DNA of 24,538 nt from CAZZBK01 sp964652155 (GTDB lineage: Bacteria > Planctomycetota > Planctomycetia > Pirellulales > PNKZ01). Made by a program: the position numbers and the translations under genes. Shown here in pieces: positions 7,114 through 13,968 of this stretch. Positions within the stretch are counted from its first letter, which is position 1. Each line of letters opens with the position of its first letter. A model generated the notes under the pieces. That model did no database searches. It was not told where the DNA came from and saw only the letters and a program-made list of their open reading frames with translations. Where the stretch lies: the NCBI GenBank assembly GCA_964652155.1, contig CAZZBK010000090.1, forward strand, positions 1-24,538. Reading direction: 5' to 3'.

Positions 7114-9309
7114 ATGGCGAAAGTGCAAGCCGTGTGGGGGATCGACATTGGCATTTCGGCGCTCAAGGCGCTGCGTTGTGTCGTCGACCCGGCCACGCGA
7201 CAGGTCCGCGCCGAGGCGTTCGACTTTGTCGAGTATCCCAAGCAGCTCAGTCAAAGCGACGCCGATGCCACCGAGCTGGTTCTCGAGGCGCTCCGCACGT
7301 TCTTGTCGCGCAACGCGTGGCGCAAAGACAAGATCGTCATATCGGTCGCCGGCCAGAAAGGCTTGGCCCGATTCATCAAGCTGCCGCCGGTCGAATCGTC
7401 GAAAGTGCCCGACATCGTCCGCTACGAAGCCAAGCAGCAGATTCCCTTCAAGCTTGACGACGTGGTCTGGGATTACCAGCAAATCGGCGGCGGGTCGACC
7501 GAGGGTTTCGCGCTCGACACCGAGGTGGGCATCTTCGCAATCAAGCTCGACGAGGTTCGCAAGGTGCTCTCGACGTTCGACGCCCACAACGTCGAGATCG
7601 AGATCGTGCAGCTCACGCCGATTGCGCTGTTCAATTTCGCGCTCTACGATCAGTTCGAGGCCAGCGAGCTGAACGAAGATAATTACGATCCCGACGCACC
7701 CCCTCCGTACACGGTCGTGTTGTCGATGGGGACCGACTCGACCGACTTGGTCGCCACCAACGGCTTCCGCGTCTGGCAGCGCAACATTGCGATCGGCGGC
7801 AGTCACTTTACCAAAGCGCTGGTCAAAGAGCTGAAGATGACCTTCGCCAAGGCCGAGCACATCAAACGCAACGCGGCCAGCGCCGAAGATCCGCAAGCCC
7901 TGTTTCGGGCCATGCGACCGGTGTTCACCGATCTGCTTACCGAAGTGCAGCGGTCGCTCAACTACTTTACGAACAACGTCGACCGCAATGGCCAGATCAA
8001 GGGCATCTGTGCCTTGGGCAACGTCATGAAGCTGCCCGGCTTGAGCAAGTACCTGTCGCAGCACTTGGGTCATCCCTGGGTCAAGCTCGACCGTTTCAAG
8101 CGGCTCACGGGGCCGGGCGTGGTCGACGCGCCGGTGTTCAAAGAGAACCTGCTGGCCTATGGCGTGTGCTACGGACTGTGCCTGCAAGGGCTCAGCGAAG
8201 CGCGGATGCGAACCAATCTGCTGCCGCACGACATCCGCCAGTTCCGGCTGATTCGGGCCAAGAAGCCCTGGGCTGCCGTGGCCGCCGCGCTGCTCATGCT
8301 GGGCTGCGCGATCAACTACCTGATGTGGTCCAAGGTGCGCGAGGGCGTTAATATCGACAAAGACGGGGCTAAAATCGCCGCGAAGGGGGAAGACCTCGAG
8401 AAAGCCTCGAACTGGTCTACCGTCATCAACGCGGGCAAAACGCTCAAGCAAGACCAGGAGGCCGTGCGGCAGCAGTACGCCGAGGCGGTTGGCGAGTTCC
8501 GCAAGATGGACGAGATCGGCCAGAGCTTCTTGCAGAACGGCATCAGCCGCGACGCCTGGCTGCAAATCACGCGGGCCGTCACCAGTTGCTTGCCTCGCGA
8601 CAAGTCGCGATTGCCCGGCATGGCCGACGCCACCAAGGCGGCCAACGAAGGCAAGACGCTCGACGAGATCATTGCTCGTCGCAACGAACTCAAGGTTCGC
8701 AGCTTCGACTGTCGCTGGACCGACGACTTGTCGGTCTGGTACACAGAGACGCGCGGTGCCCGGTCCGACGATCCGGCCGCCGCGGCGTCGGCGACTCCGA
8801 TGAGTGGGACGGCGATGCCCGGTGACGCGAGTCAAGCCGCGCCGGCTCCGCAGGTCGACGCCAACGGCAACCCGATTCCGGCGGCACCGGCGGGGCCCAA
8901 AGGGGGCGGCTGGATTATCCGCCTCAGCGGACATCACTACCACAACAGCGACACCGACACCAAGCAGATCGGCCGTGAGTACGTGCAGCACAACTTTGTC
9001 GAGATCTTGAAGCGCGACGAAGTCGATTTGCCGCTCGAGTTGCGTGTTGCGGGACAGGCGTCGAGCGTGCCGGTGAAGAAGATTGGCATTGGCTATCCGG
9101 TCATCATCAGCACGTCGACCATCAACAACAACTATCAGCGCCCCGCGGCCGATGGCGAACTGGTGAATGGCGTCCAGGCCAAGACGGTGACGCAAAAGCG
9201 TCAGGAGTTCGAGGTGCAGTTTTGCTGGCAGCCCGGGGTGTACGAGGAGTACGTTCGACCCTCGAAGCGCGCCGTACCCGCCTCCGCCGCCGTGGCCAAG
9301 CAACCGTAA
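7114..9309 (+). CDS. pilM: PilM-PilN-like fusion, type IV pilus/secretion inner-membrane platform protein
   Basis: A 731-aa protein starting at the ATG at 7114 (MAKVQAVWGIDIGISALKAL). An upstream in-frame GTG at 6904 would swallow the promoter candidate and add unrelated sequence. Residues 1-360 are a PilM actin-like ATPase fold: WGIDIGISALKA (phosphate 1), VVLSMGTDSTDL (201-212, phosphate 2), IAIGGSHFTKALVKEL, and ICALGNVMKLPGL (298-310, adenosine region). Residues 366-371 read RTNLLP, the NLLP motif with which PilN N-termini bind PilM. One transmembrane helix follows (about 385-405), then a coiled-coil-like stretch (405-475), an Ala/Pro linker (553-597) and a final domain (598-710) containing GWIIRLSGHHYHN, resembling periplasmic PilN-type ferredoxin-like domains. 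PilM and PilN are separate proteins in Pseudomonas and Thermus; here they appear covalently joined. It is the first gene of a three-gene operon. Confidence 0.85.
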   Translation: MAKVQAVWGIDIGISALKALRCVVDPATRQVRAEAFDFVEYPKQLSQSDADATELVLEALRTFLSRNAWRKDKIVISVAGQKGLARFIKLPPVESSKVPDIVRYEAKQQIPFKLDDVVWDYQQIGGGSTEGFALDTEVGIFAIKLDEVRKVLSTFDAHNVEIEIVQLTPIALFNFALYDQFEASELNEDNYDPDAPPPYTVVLSMGTDSTDLVATNGFRVWQRNIAIGGSHFTKALVKELKMTFAKAEHIKRNAASAEDPQALFRAMRPVFTDLLTEVQRSLNYFTNNVDRNGQIKGICALGNVMKLPGLSKYLSQHLGHPWVKLDRFKRLTGPGVVDAPVFKENLLAYGVCYGLCLQGLSEARMRTNLLPHDIRQFRLIRAKKPWAAVAAALLMLGCAINYLMWSKVREGVNIDKDGAKIAAKGEDLEKASNWSTVINAGKTLKQDQEAVRQQYAEAVGEFRKMDEIGQSFLQNGISRDAWLQITRAVTSCLPRDKSRLPGMADATKAANEGKTLDEIIARRNELKVRSFDCRWTDDLSVWYTETRGARSDDPAAAASATPMSGTAMPGDASQAAPAPQVDANGNPIPAAPAGPKGGGWIIRLSGHHYHNSDTDTKQIGREYVQHNFVEILKRDEVDLPLELRVAGQASSVPVKKIGIGYPVIISTSTINNNYQRPAADGELVNGVQAKTVTQKRQEFEVQFCWQPGVYEEYVRPSKRAVPASAAVAKQP

Positions 9310-9322
9310 CAACACCGCCTGT

Positions 9323-9344
9323 GCCTTGGGCCATGATCCAAGGC
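9323..9344 (+). other. Short hairpin between the pilM-like gene and the next gene
   Basis: GCCTTGG (9323-9329) pairs with CCAAGGC (9338-9344) around an 8-nt loop, within the 57-nt gap. No T-run follows. It could modulate downstream expression or mark an RNA processing site. The functional reading is speculative. Confidence 0.3.
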
Positions 9345-9366
9345 GAGACATGATTGGGTGACCTAG

Positions 9367-10677
9367 ATGAGCCTTCGCGACAACCCACAACTCAAGATCG
9401 TTGTGCAACACCATTTTTGGATCCTCATGGCCGGCTTGATCCTGGCCTCGCTCGTGACTTGGTACATGGCCACCGGCGAGTTGCAGGCGTCGTTCAACAA
9501 GGACTCGATCGTCATCAAGGGGTCGTTCAGCCAGGCGACGGGCATCGGCTCGCAGCCGCTGCGCAACGCCGAACTGATCAGCAAGGTGAAGGACGAGACA
9601 GGCAAAATCCGCGAGCAAGCCAAGGAGACTTGGAAGCAGCGCGACGAAGCCCAGCAGCCGCTGCTCAAATGGCCCGACGACATGGCCGACAAGATCAAGC
9701 TGCTCAAGCCGGGAGAGCCGATCCCGAACGACCTGCGCGACTACTATCAGGTGACGGTCGTGCCGCGCGAGTGGCGGCGGATGATTCTCAAGGCCAGCCC
9801 GTTGCTCGACAACGACAAGACCCCAGTCGCGAACGAGGATTTTCAATACCTGGAGGTCGACCCCAAGACCCGGCTGTTCAAGGATGGCACACCTTACGTT
9901 GGCAAGGTCGTGTGGCCGAAAGACAAGTGGCGCGCGTTGATCAATCGCTATCAGTCCCCCAATCGTCCGTCGGACTTGCGTGTTCGGCTGGCTCAGGAAG
10001 ACCTGTGGATTTACGACTCGCTGATCGACATTATCAACACGATGAACGAGGCGGCCCGCGACCCGGGCCAAGCGGTGATCAAGGAGATCCAGTCGCTCGA
10101 GATCGCGCAGTGGGCGGTGCGCGAGGCGCAGGATTTTCCCGGCCCCGAGATCAAAGAGGCCGTCAAGACCGGCAGCACCGAGAGCGCTGGGCGGGCCGCG
10201 TCGGTCACTCCCCCCGCGCTCAAGGACGGCAATTGGGTCGACTCTGAACTGCTCGGCGGCCGGTACCTTGACGCGCTCAACAACCCGGTCGATGACAAGG
10301 CCCCCGCGCCATTCAGCGAGTTTCGGCAGATGTACGTTGTGATGCGGTTGCTGATGGATCAGCGGCGCATCCCCGACTTGGTCACGCTGTGCGCCAACGC
10401 CCGCTTCCCGATCGCCGTGCGGCAGGTGCTGATGAATTTTTATGACAAGGACGCCACGGACATTGCGGCGGCGACGCAACTGATGCTCAGTCATGGCCAG
10501 CACGCCACGATGGTCGAGATCCGCGGCATCATCTACATCTACAACGGCTTCGACGAAGCGAAGCTCGGGCAGGGGGCCGCGCTCTCGCCGGCTCGACGCA
10601 CCTGGGCCCCGCCCCGCAGCATGCCGAACATCGACCCCACGGCGAACCAAGCTCCCGTGCTGATTAACCCTGAATAA
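9367..10677 (+). CDS. Single-pass inner-membrane protein, possible PilO-like platform subunit
   Basis: A 436-aa protein. A short N-terminal cytoplasmic segment (about 16 residues) is followed by a transmembrane helix at about 17-35 (FWILMAGLILASLVTWYM). The rest, about 400 residues, would be periplasmic. Near the C-terminus, MRLLMDQRRIPDLVTLCAN followed by FPIAVRQVLMNF and TMVEIRGIIYIYN gives a beta-alpha-beta...beta pattern like the ferredoxin-like domain of PilO/GspM proteins. The gene sits directly after the PilM-PilN-like fusion, 57 nt apart and on the same strand, where pilO normally lies. The topology (short N-in, one TM, periplasmic domain) also matches PilO. Sequence identity to known PilO is not evident, so the assignment rests on position, topology and secondary-structure pattern. 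The central part (100-300) is not recognised. Confidence 0.7.
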   Translation: MSLRDNPQLKIVVQHHFWILMAGLILASLVTWYMATGELQASFNKDSIVIKGSFSQATGIGSQPLRNAELISKVKDETGKIREQAKETWKQRDEAQQPLLKWPDDMADKIKLLKPGEPIPNDLRDYYQVTVVPREWRRMILKASPLLDNDKTPVANEDFQYLEVDPKTRLFKDGTPYVGKVVWPKDKWRALINRYQSPNRPSDLRVRLAQEDLWIYDSLIDIINTMNEAARDPGQAVIKEIQSLEIAQWAVREAQDFPGPEIKEAVKTGSTESAGRAASVTPPALKDGNWVDSELLGGRYLDALNNPVDDKAPAPFSEFRQMYVVMRLLMDQRRIPDLVTLCANARFPIAVRQVLMNFYDKDATDIAAATQLMLSHGQHATMVEIRGIIYIYNGFDEAKLGQGAALSPARRTWAPPRSMPNIDPTANQAPVLINPE

Positions 10678-10730
10678 GTTGGCCCCTCACCCCCTGGGCG
10701 AAACGCGATCCAACTCCGCGAGACCTGGCG

Positions 10731-12416
10731 ATGAAAATGAAACTGAAGCTCGATCAAGAGACGCTCAAGCAGTTTTTGCTCCTGCACGGCGAGAAGCTCG
10801 CCCTGAGCGCGGCCGTGATCGTGACGGGGATGATGCTGTGGTCGGCCTTTTCGATCAAGCCGTTCGATAAAGTCCCCGGCGATCTCAAGGGGCTGGTCAC
10901 ACAGATCAATGCCAAGATCAGACAAGCGCACACCAACTGGGATCCGAACGCCGAAGGGATCGCGCTCCCCAACCCACCTTATGCCGAGCAGGTCAAGGTG
11001 GCGATGGAGGACTTGCAGCTCGAGCGTTATCGCTGGCCCTACTCGTTCAATCCTCCCTTGCTCGAGAGCAAGCAGCGCCGCGGCGAGCCGAGCTACTACC
11101 CGCTCGAAGACCTGCGCGTGACGTATCGCGAAGCCGCCGTGCAGATGAATAAGGATAAAGCCAACGCCGAGTTCATCGGCTATCCGTATCTCATCGTGAC
11201 CGGGTTGATTCCGTACCAGAAGCAAGTCGCCGAGTACGAGCGGCTGTTTCAGAACGCGATCTTTGTCAATCCGGCCCGCGACACGCCGCAGTACATCGAT
11301 TTTGCCATCGAGCGGGCCGAAGCGACCAGCGATGTTCCCGACGACAAGCTCGTGTGGAAGGCCATCGATCTCACCGCGGTCTACAAGAAGATGCAGCTCA
11401 TGGCCAAAGGACCCGAGGCCTGTCGGCCCGAACTCATCGAGCTGTTCGGCGACCCGAACGGCATCCTGAGTCGGTTGCCGCAGCCGGTCGCGGCCGACCC
11501 CGATGCCGCATTCGCTCACGAGCCGCAGATCAAGTACGAGGTGGTCGGCAAAGAGGACAAGAGCAAGCCGGCCGTGCAGCCGGCCGCCAATGCTCCCACC
11601 GTGCTGGAACGACCCGGCCGGACAGACAACGCCCAAGCCGTGGGTCAACAAGCGGCCGATGCGGCCAAGCAACCCGCCGCGGCGGGCAAGGCCATCCCGG
11701 CGTACAAGCTCTTCCGCTTCTGCGACTTCGACGTCGAACGGCTCAAGTCCTATCGCTATCGCGTCAAGCTCGTGCTTGCCAATCCGAACAAGGACGTAAA
11801 GCCCGAGTTCCTCCTGCCCGAGATGCCCAACATCGGCAAGACGCCCGACCGCGAGACGGCGTTTAGCAAGCCATCGCCGGGCGCGTACCTGCCGCGCGAC
11901 TTCGATCTGTACGCCGGCGATGTCGCTCGACCCGTGGTGGGCGAGTACCACGGTCGCTTCGCCATCTTTCGGTTTGATCCCGCCTTCGGCACCCGCGTGG
12001 GCTATATCTTCGGACAGAACACGCCCACCAACAAGACCTTCGATCGCGGCACGTTGATCGGCCTGCCGGCCGTGCCGGGCAACTACCGCAACGCGGCCGG
12101 GCAAAGCAAGTCGGGCACCGTCAACTTCGATGTTGGCGTGGCCATCGTCGGGCTCACTGGCGGCGAGCAGCGCGACGTGCTCATTGGCACCACGCCGTAT
12201 CGTCCCAAGGCGCCGGGCGAGGTGTTGTTCCTCAATCCCGATGGTACGGTGCAATTTGGTAATCAGGTGCAAGACGCTCCACGCCTTGAATCGCTTCGCG
12301 CCGGCGTGACGGCACCGACGGATGGTGGCAATGCACCGGTCGCGCCAACGGCACCAATCACACCCGAGGATAAGTTCAACGAGTTGTTCGGCAAGCCGAA
12401 GGCTGGCAAAAAGTAA
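10731..12416 (+). CDS. Single-pass inner-membrane protein of the pilM-like operon, function unknown
   Basis: A 561-aa protein with a short basic N-terminus (MKMKLKLDQETLKQ), one transmembrane helix at about 22-40, and a large exported region. It contains segments rich in Tyr/Pro (100-180), an Ala/Pro/Gln linker (about 285-322), and a conserved-looking core with FRFCDFDVERLKSYRYRVKL (residues about 327-346) followed by NPN. That core resembles beta-sandwich repeats in which a YRYRV strand is followed by a paired strand. The lysine-rich C-terminus ends FGKPKAGKK. It lies 53 nt after the PilO-like gene, in the position of pilP in the canonical pilMNOP(Q) order, but I see no lipobox and no clear PilP homology. 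It could be a planctomycete-specific subunit connecting the platform to an outer secretin. The gene is certain; the role is inferred from context only. Confidence 0.75.
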   Translation: MKMKLKLDQETLKQFLLLHGEKLALSAAVIVTGMMLWSAFSIKPFDKVPGDLKGLVTQINAKIRQAHTNWDPNAEGIALPNPPYAEQVKVAMEDLQLERYRWPYSFNPPLLESKQRRGEPSYYPLEDLRVTYREAAVQMNKDKANAEFIGYPYLIVTGLIPYQKQVAEYERLFQNAIFVNPARDTPQYIDFAIERAEATSDVPDDKLVWKAIDLTAVYKKMQLMAKGPEACRPELIELFGDPNGILSRLPQPVAADPDAAFAHEPQIKYEVVGKEDKSKPAVQPAANAPTVLERPGRTDNAQAVGQQAADAAKQPAAAGKAIPAYKLFRFCDFDVERLKSYRYRVKLVLANPNKDVKPEFLLPEMPNIGKTPDRETAFSKPSPGAYLPRDFDLYAGDVARPVVGEYHGRFAIFRFDPAFGTRVGYIFGQNTPTNKTFDRGTLIGLPAVPGNYRNAAGQSKSGTVNFDVGVAIVGLTGGEQRDVLIGTTPYRPKAPGEVLFLNPDGTVQFGNQVQDAPRLESLRAGVTAPTDGGNAPVAPTAPITPEDKFNELFGKPKAGKK

Positions 12417-12436
12417 TTGAAGTTTATGCCGGTGGT

Positions 12437-12451
12437 CCGTGCCTAGCACGG
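12437..12451 (+). terminator. Small hairpin after the pilM-like operon
   Basis: CCGTGC (12437-12442) pairs with GCACGG (12446-12451) around a CTA loop, 20 nt after the last stop codon of the operon. There is no long T-run, so terminator function is tentative. The same hairpin is also one copy of the local REP-like motif. Confidence 0.35.
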
Positions 12452-12504
12452 CCTCTTCGCATTGAAATGCCGAAGTCGTCTTTCGGTCATTCCGAACGCG
12501 GTTT

Positions 12505-12624
12505 GCCGCAAAAAACTCAAAACGTCACAAAGCATCAAAACAAAACAGGATCCCGATCTATTCTCGAACGGAGCAGCGTGCGTCCACCCCGTCTCCTCTT
12601 TGCGTCGCTTTGTGTTTTTTGTGG
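12505..12624. repeat. Inverted repeat with A-rich CACAAA-type degenerate arms
   Basis: The left arm (12505-12540) reads GCCGCAAAAAACTCAAAACG and continues with TCACAAAGCATC. The reverse complement of the right arm (12594-12624) reads GCCACAAAAAACACAAAGCG followed by ACGCAAAGAGG. The arms are imperfectly complementary around a core of about 53 nt. The purine-rich (G/ACAAAR) pattern recurs within each arm and differs sharply in composition from the surrounding high-GC DNA. No gene lies in 12417-12694. Confidence 0.65.
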
Positions 12625-12694
12625 CCCCTAATTGCTGCATTGGTTTCCGAGTCACAGACTTTGCCGCCGGTCCGTGCTTTGCACCGCGCAGCGC

Positions 12695-13597
12695 CTACGC
12701 CCGGCCCAATATCCGGTCCATGCGTTGCGAGATATCGCGGAGCACGTCTTCGCCGCCGCCACCCACCTCGGCCGTCGCCCAACCGGTGTAGCCCACGTCA
12801 TCGAGCGCCTTGAGGATCTCGGGCCAATTCTCGCTCCCCTCGCCGATCTTGGCTTTGAACCCGGCCCGCGGATCGTTGGCCTGCTTGGCCAGTTCGAGGC
12901 TGTAGCCTTTGAAGTCGAACTTGAACATCCGCTTGCCGAGCTTGCGAATCCACTCGGGGCTGCTCACGCCGTACTTGAGCATGTTGCTGCAATCGAAGTA
13001 CGCGCCGACGTAGGGGCTCTGCAATTCGTCGACGTACTTGATGAGTTGCTCGGGCGTGGTGATGAAGTCGTTCCAGACCGTCTCGACGGCAATCTTCACG
13101 CCCAACTCGGCTGCGTGCGGAATGACCTCGCGAATGCACGCTTGCGAACGCTCCCAACACTGCTGGAAGTTCTCGGTCTCGGGGTTGGTCACCTTGGCCG
13201 GGACGATCAACACGGTGGTCGCGCCCACGAACTTGGCGTCGTCGAGCGCCGTGTGCAAGGCTTTGACCGCCTGAGAGCGGACGGCCGCGTCGCTATCGCT
13301 GAACCGCGTGCCCCAATGGACCGAATCAATCACGCCGTGGATGACGATGCCCGTCGACTGCTGCGCGGCGTTGGCCTCTTTCAGGTCGAGCTTGCTGGGG
13401 CTGTCGATCTCGACCCCCTCGAAGCCGAGCCGCTTGATGAGCGCGAACTTCTCGGCGAACGAGTTCCCCTCGCGGATCATGCCGTACTTGACGGCCTTGA
13501 GCAGCTTGGGCGGCTTGGTCCCCTCTGCCGCTCGCAACGAAGAAGCTGCCGCCAGAGCCGCTGTCGATTGCAAGAACGTCCGCCGCGAGAGAGTCAT
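12695..13597 (-). CDS. Tat-exported sugar phosphate isomerase/epimerase-like TIM-barrel protein
   Basis: A 300-aa protein from the ATG at 13597 (MTLSRRTFLQSTAALAAASS). The twin-arginine motif SRRTFLQ and following hydrophobic stretch indicate Tat export, with cleavage near LRAAEG. Upstream in-frame codons in the repeat-containing leader are not part of a plausible start. The mature region matches the xylose-isomerase-like TIM-barrel (AP_endonuc_2) family. KYGMIREGNSFAEKFALIKR leads into GFEGVEIDSP. VHWGTRFSDSDAAVR (93-107) follows, then a metal-ligand-like E172 (VETVWNDF), D202 (GAYFDCSNMLKYG) and E277 (GWATAEVGGGGED). The usual HLKD-type histidine position reads FKFDFK, so the metal site may vary. 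Such exported family members are abundant in planctomycetes; substrates are mostly unknown. It stands alone between two low-complexity intergenic segments. Confidence 0.88.
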   Translation of the reverse strand: MTLSRRTFLQSTAALAAASSLRAAEGTKPPKLLKAVKYGMIREGNSFAEKFALIKRLGFEGVEIDSPSKLDLKEANAAQQSTGIVIHGVIDSVHWGTRFSDSDAAVRSQAVKALHTALDDAKFVGATTVLIVPAKVTNPETENFQQCWERSQACIREVIPHAAELGVKIAVETVWNDFITTPEQLIKYVDELQSPYVGAYFDCSNMLKYGVSSPEWIRKLGKRMFKFDFKGYSLELAKQANDPRAGFKAKIGEGSENWPEILKALDDVGYTGWATAEVGGGGEDVLRDISQRMDRILGRA

Positions 13598-13621
13598 GGT
13601 CGCACCTTGAGCAGAGAGACT

Positions 13622-13942
13622 GGAGGGAAGGGAACCACAGATGAACACAGAGATCCGGAAGGATGACAAGGATTGTAATCCACATCCAACTCCCGCACCA
13701 ACTTTCTCCTCTACTCCTCCACTCCTCTACTCCTCCACTCCNNNNNNNNNNNNNNNNNNNNNNNNNNNNNNNNNNNNNNNNNNNNNNNNNNNNNNNNNNN
13801 NNNNNNNNNNNNNNNNNNNNNNNNNNNNNNNNNNNNNNNNNCTCCTCCACTCCCCTGCTCCCCAACTCTCTACTCCGGTCTCCAGTCTCCAGTCTCTCTC
13901 CTCCCCCATCCGTGTTGATCTGTGTTCATCCGTGGTTCCCTC
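13622..13942. repeat. Inverted repeat (GGGAACCACRGATGAACACAG) enclosing CT-rich tandem repeats and the gap
   Basis: The left arm 13622-13655 includes GGGAACCACAGATGAACACA. The reverse complement of 13914-13942 reads GGAGGGAACCACGGATGAAC followed by ACAGATCAAC. The arms match nearly perfectly over about 25 nt. A second partial copy of GGAAGGGAACCAC lies at 13951-13963 (reverse strand). Between the arms, (CTACTCCT)(CCACTCCT)-type units of 8 nt run into the Ns and resume after them. Confidence 0.75.
13742..13841. other. 100-N assembly gap
   Basis: Exactly 100 consecutive N bases, a conventional scaffold-gap length. True size and content are unknown. It lies inside the CT-rich tandem repeat, which probably caused the assembly break. 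Confidence 0.99.
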
Positions 13943-13968
13943 CCCCTCCGTGGTTCCCTTCCCCGTTC

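Larger units (their letters stand above)
12428..12690. repeat. Two REP-like GGTCCGTGC...GCAC hairpin units flanking a low-complexity inverted repeat
   Basis: Copy 1 (about 12428-12452) reads GCCGGTGGTCCGTGC, then CTA, then GCACGGCC. Copy 2 (about 12663-12690) reads GCCGCCGGTCCGTGC, then TTT, then GCACCGCG. Both form short hairpins around a 3-nt loop and are direct repeats of one motif about 235 nt apart. They lie in the gap between the pilM-like operon and the convergent epimerase-like gene. Confidence 0.55.
13598..13968. other. Intergenic low-complexity region containing an assembly gap
   Basis: This stretch separates two minus-strand genes. It holds an AACCACAGATGAACACAGA-type repeat arm at 13622-13655, its inverted partner at 13914-13942, CTCCTCTACTCC-type tandem DNA on both sides of a 100-N gap, and TCTCCAG heptads at about 13880-13895. 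No gene was recognised. Confidence 0.75.

Noticed and set aside
7081..10650. A 1189-codon open frame on the minus strand opposite the pilM-like operon
   Set aside because: It lies antisense to two well-supported genes, has no recognisable domain and an atypical His/Arg/Leu/Val-rich composition. Long antisense open frames are expected in high-GC DNA with strong third-position bias.
10539..12449. A 636-codon open frame on the minus strand opposite the third operon gene
   Set aside because: Same explanation: antisense shadow of a gene with a transmembrane start and operon context; no motif of its own.
12443..12655. Small minus-strand frame encoding ATKNTKRRKEE-like sequence
   Set aside because: The peptide is a translation of the A-rich CACAAA-type repeat; such spurious peptides recur wherever this repeat occurs.
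12632..13666. A 344-codon plus-strand open frame opposite the epimerase-like gene
   Set aside because: The minus-strand frame has a Tat signal and TIM-barrel motifs; the plus-strand frame has none.
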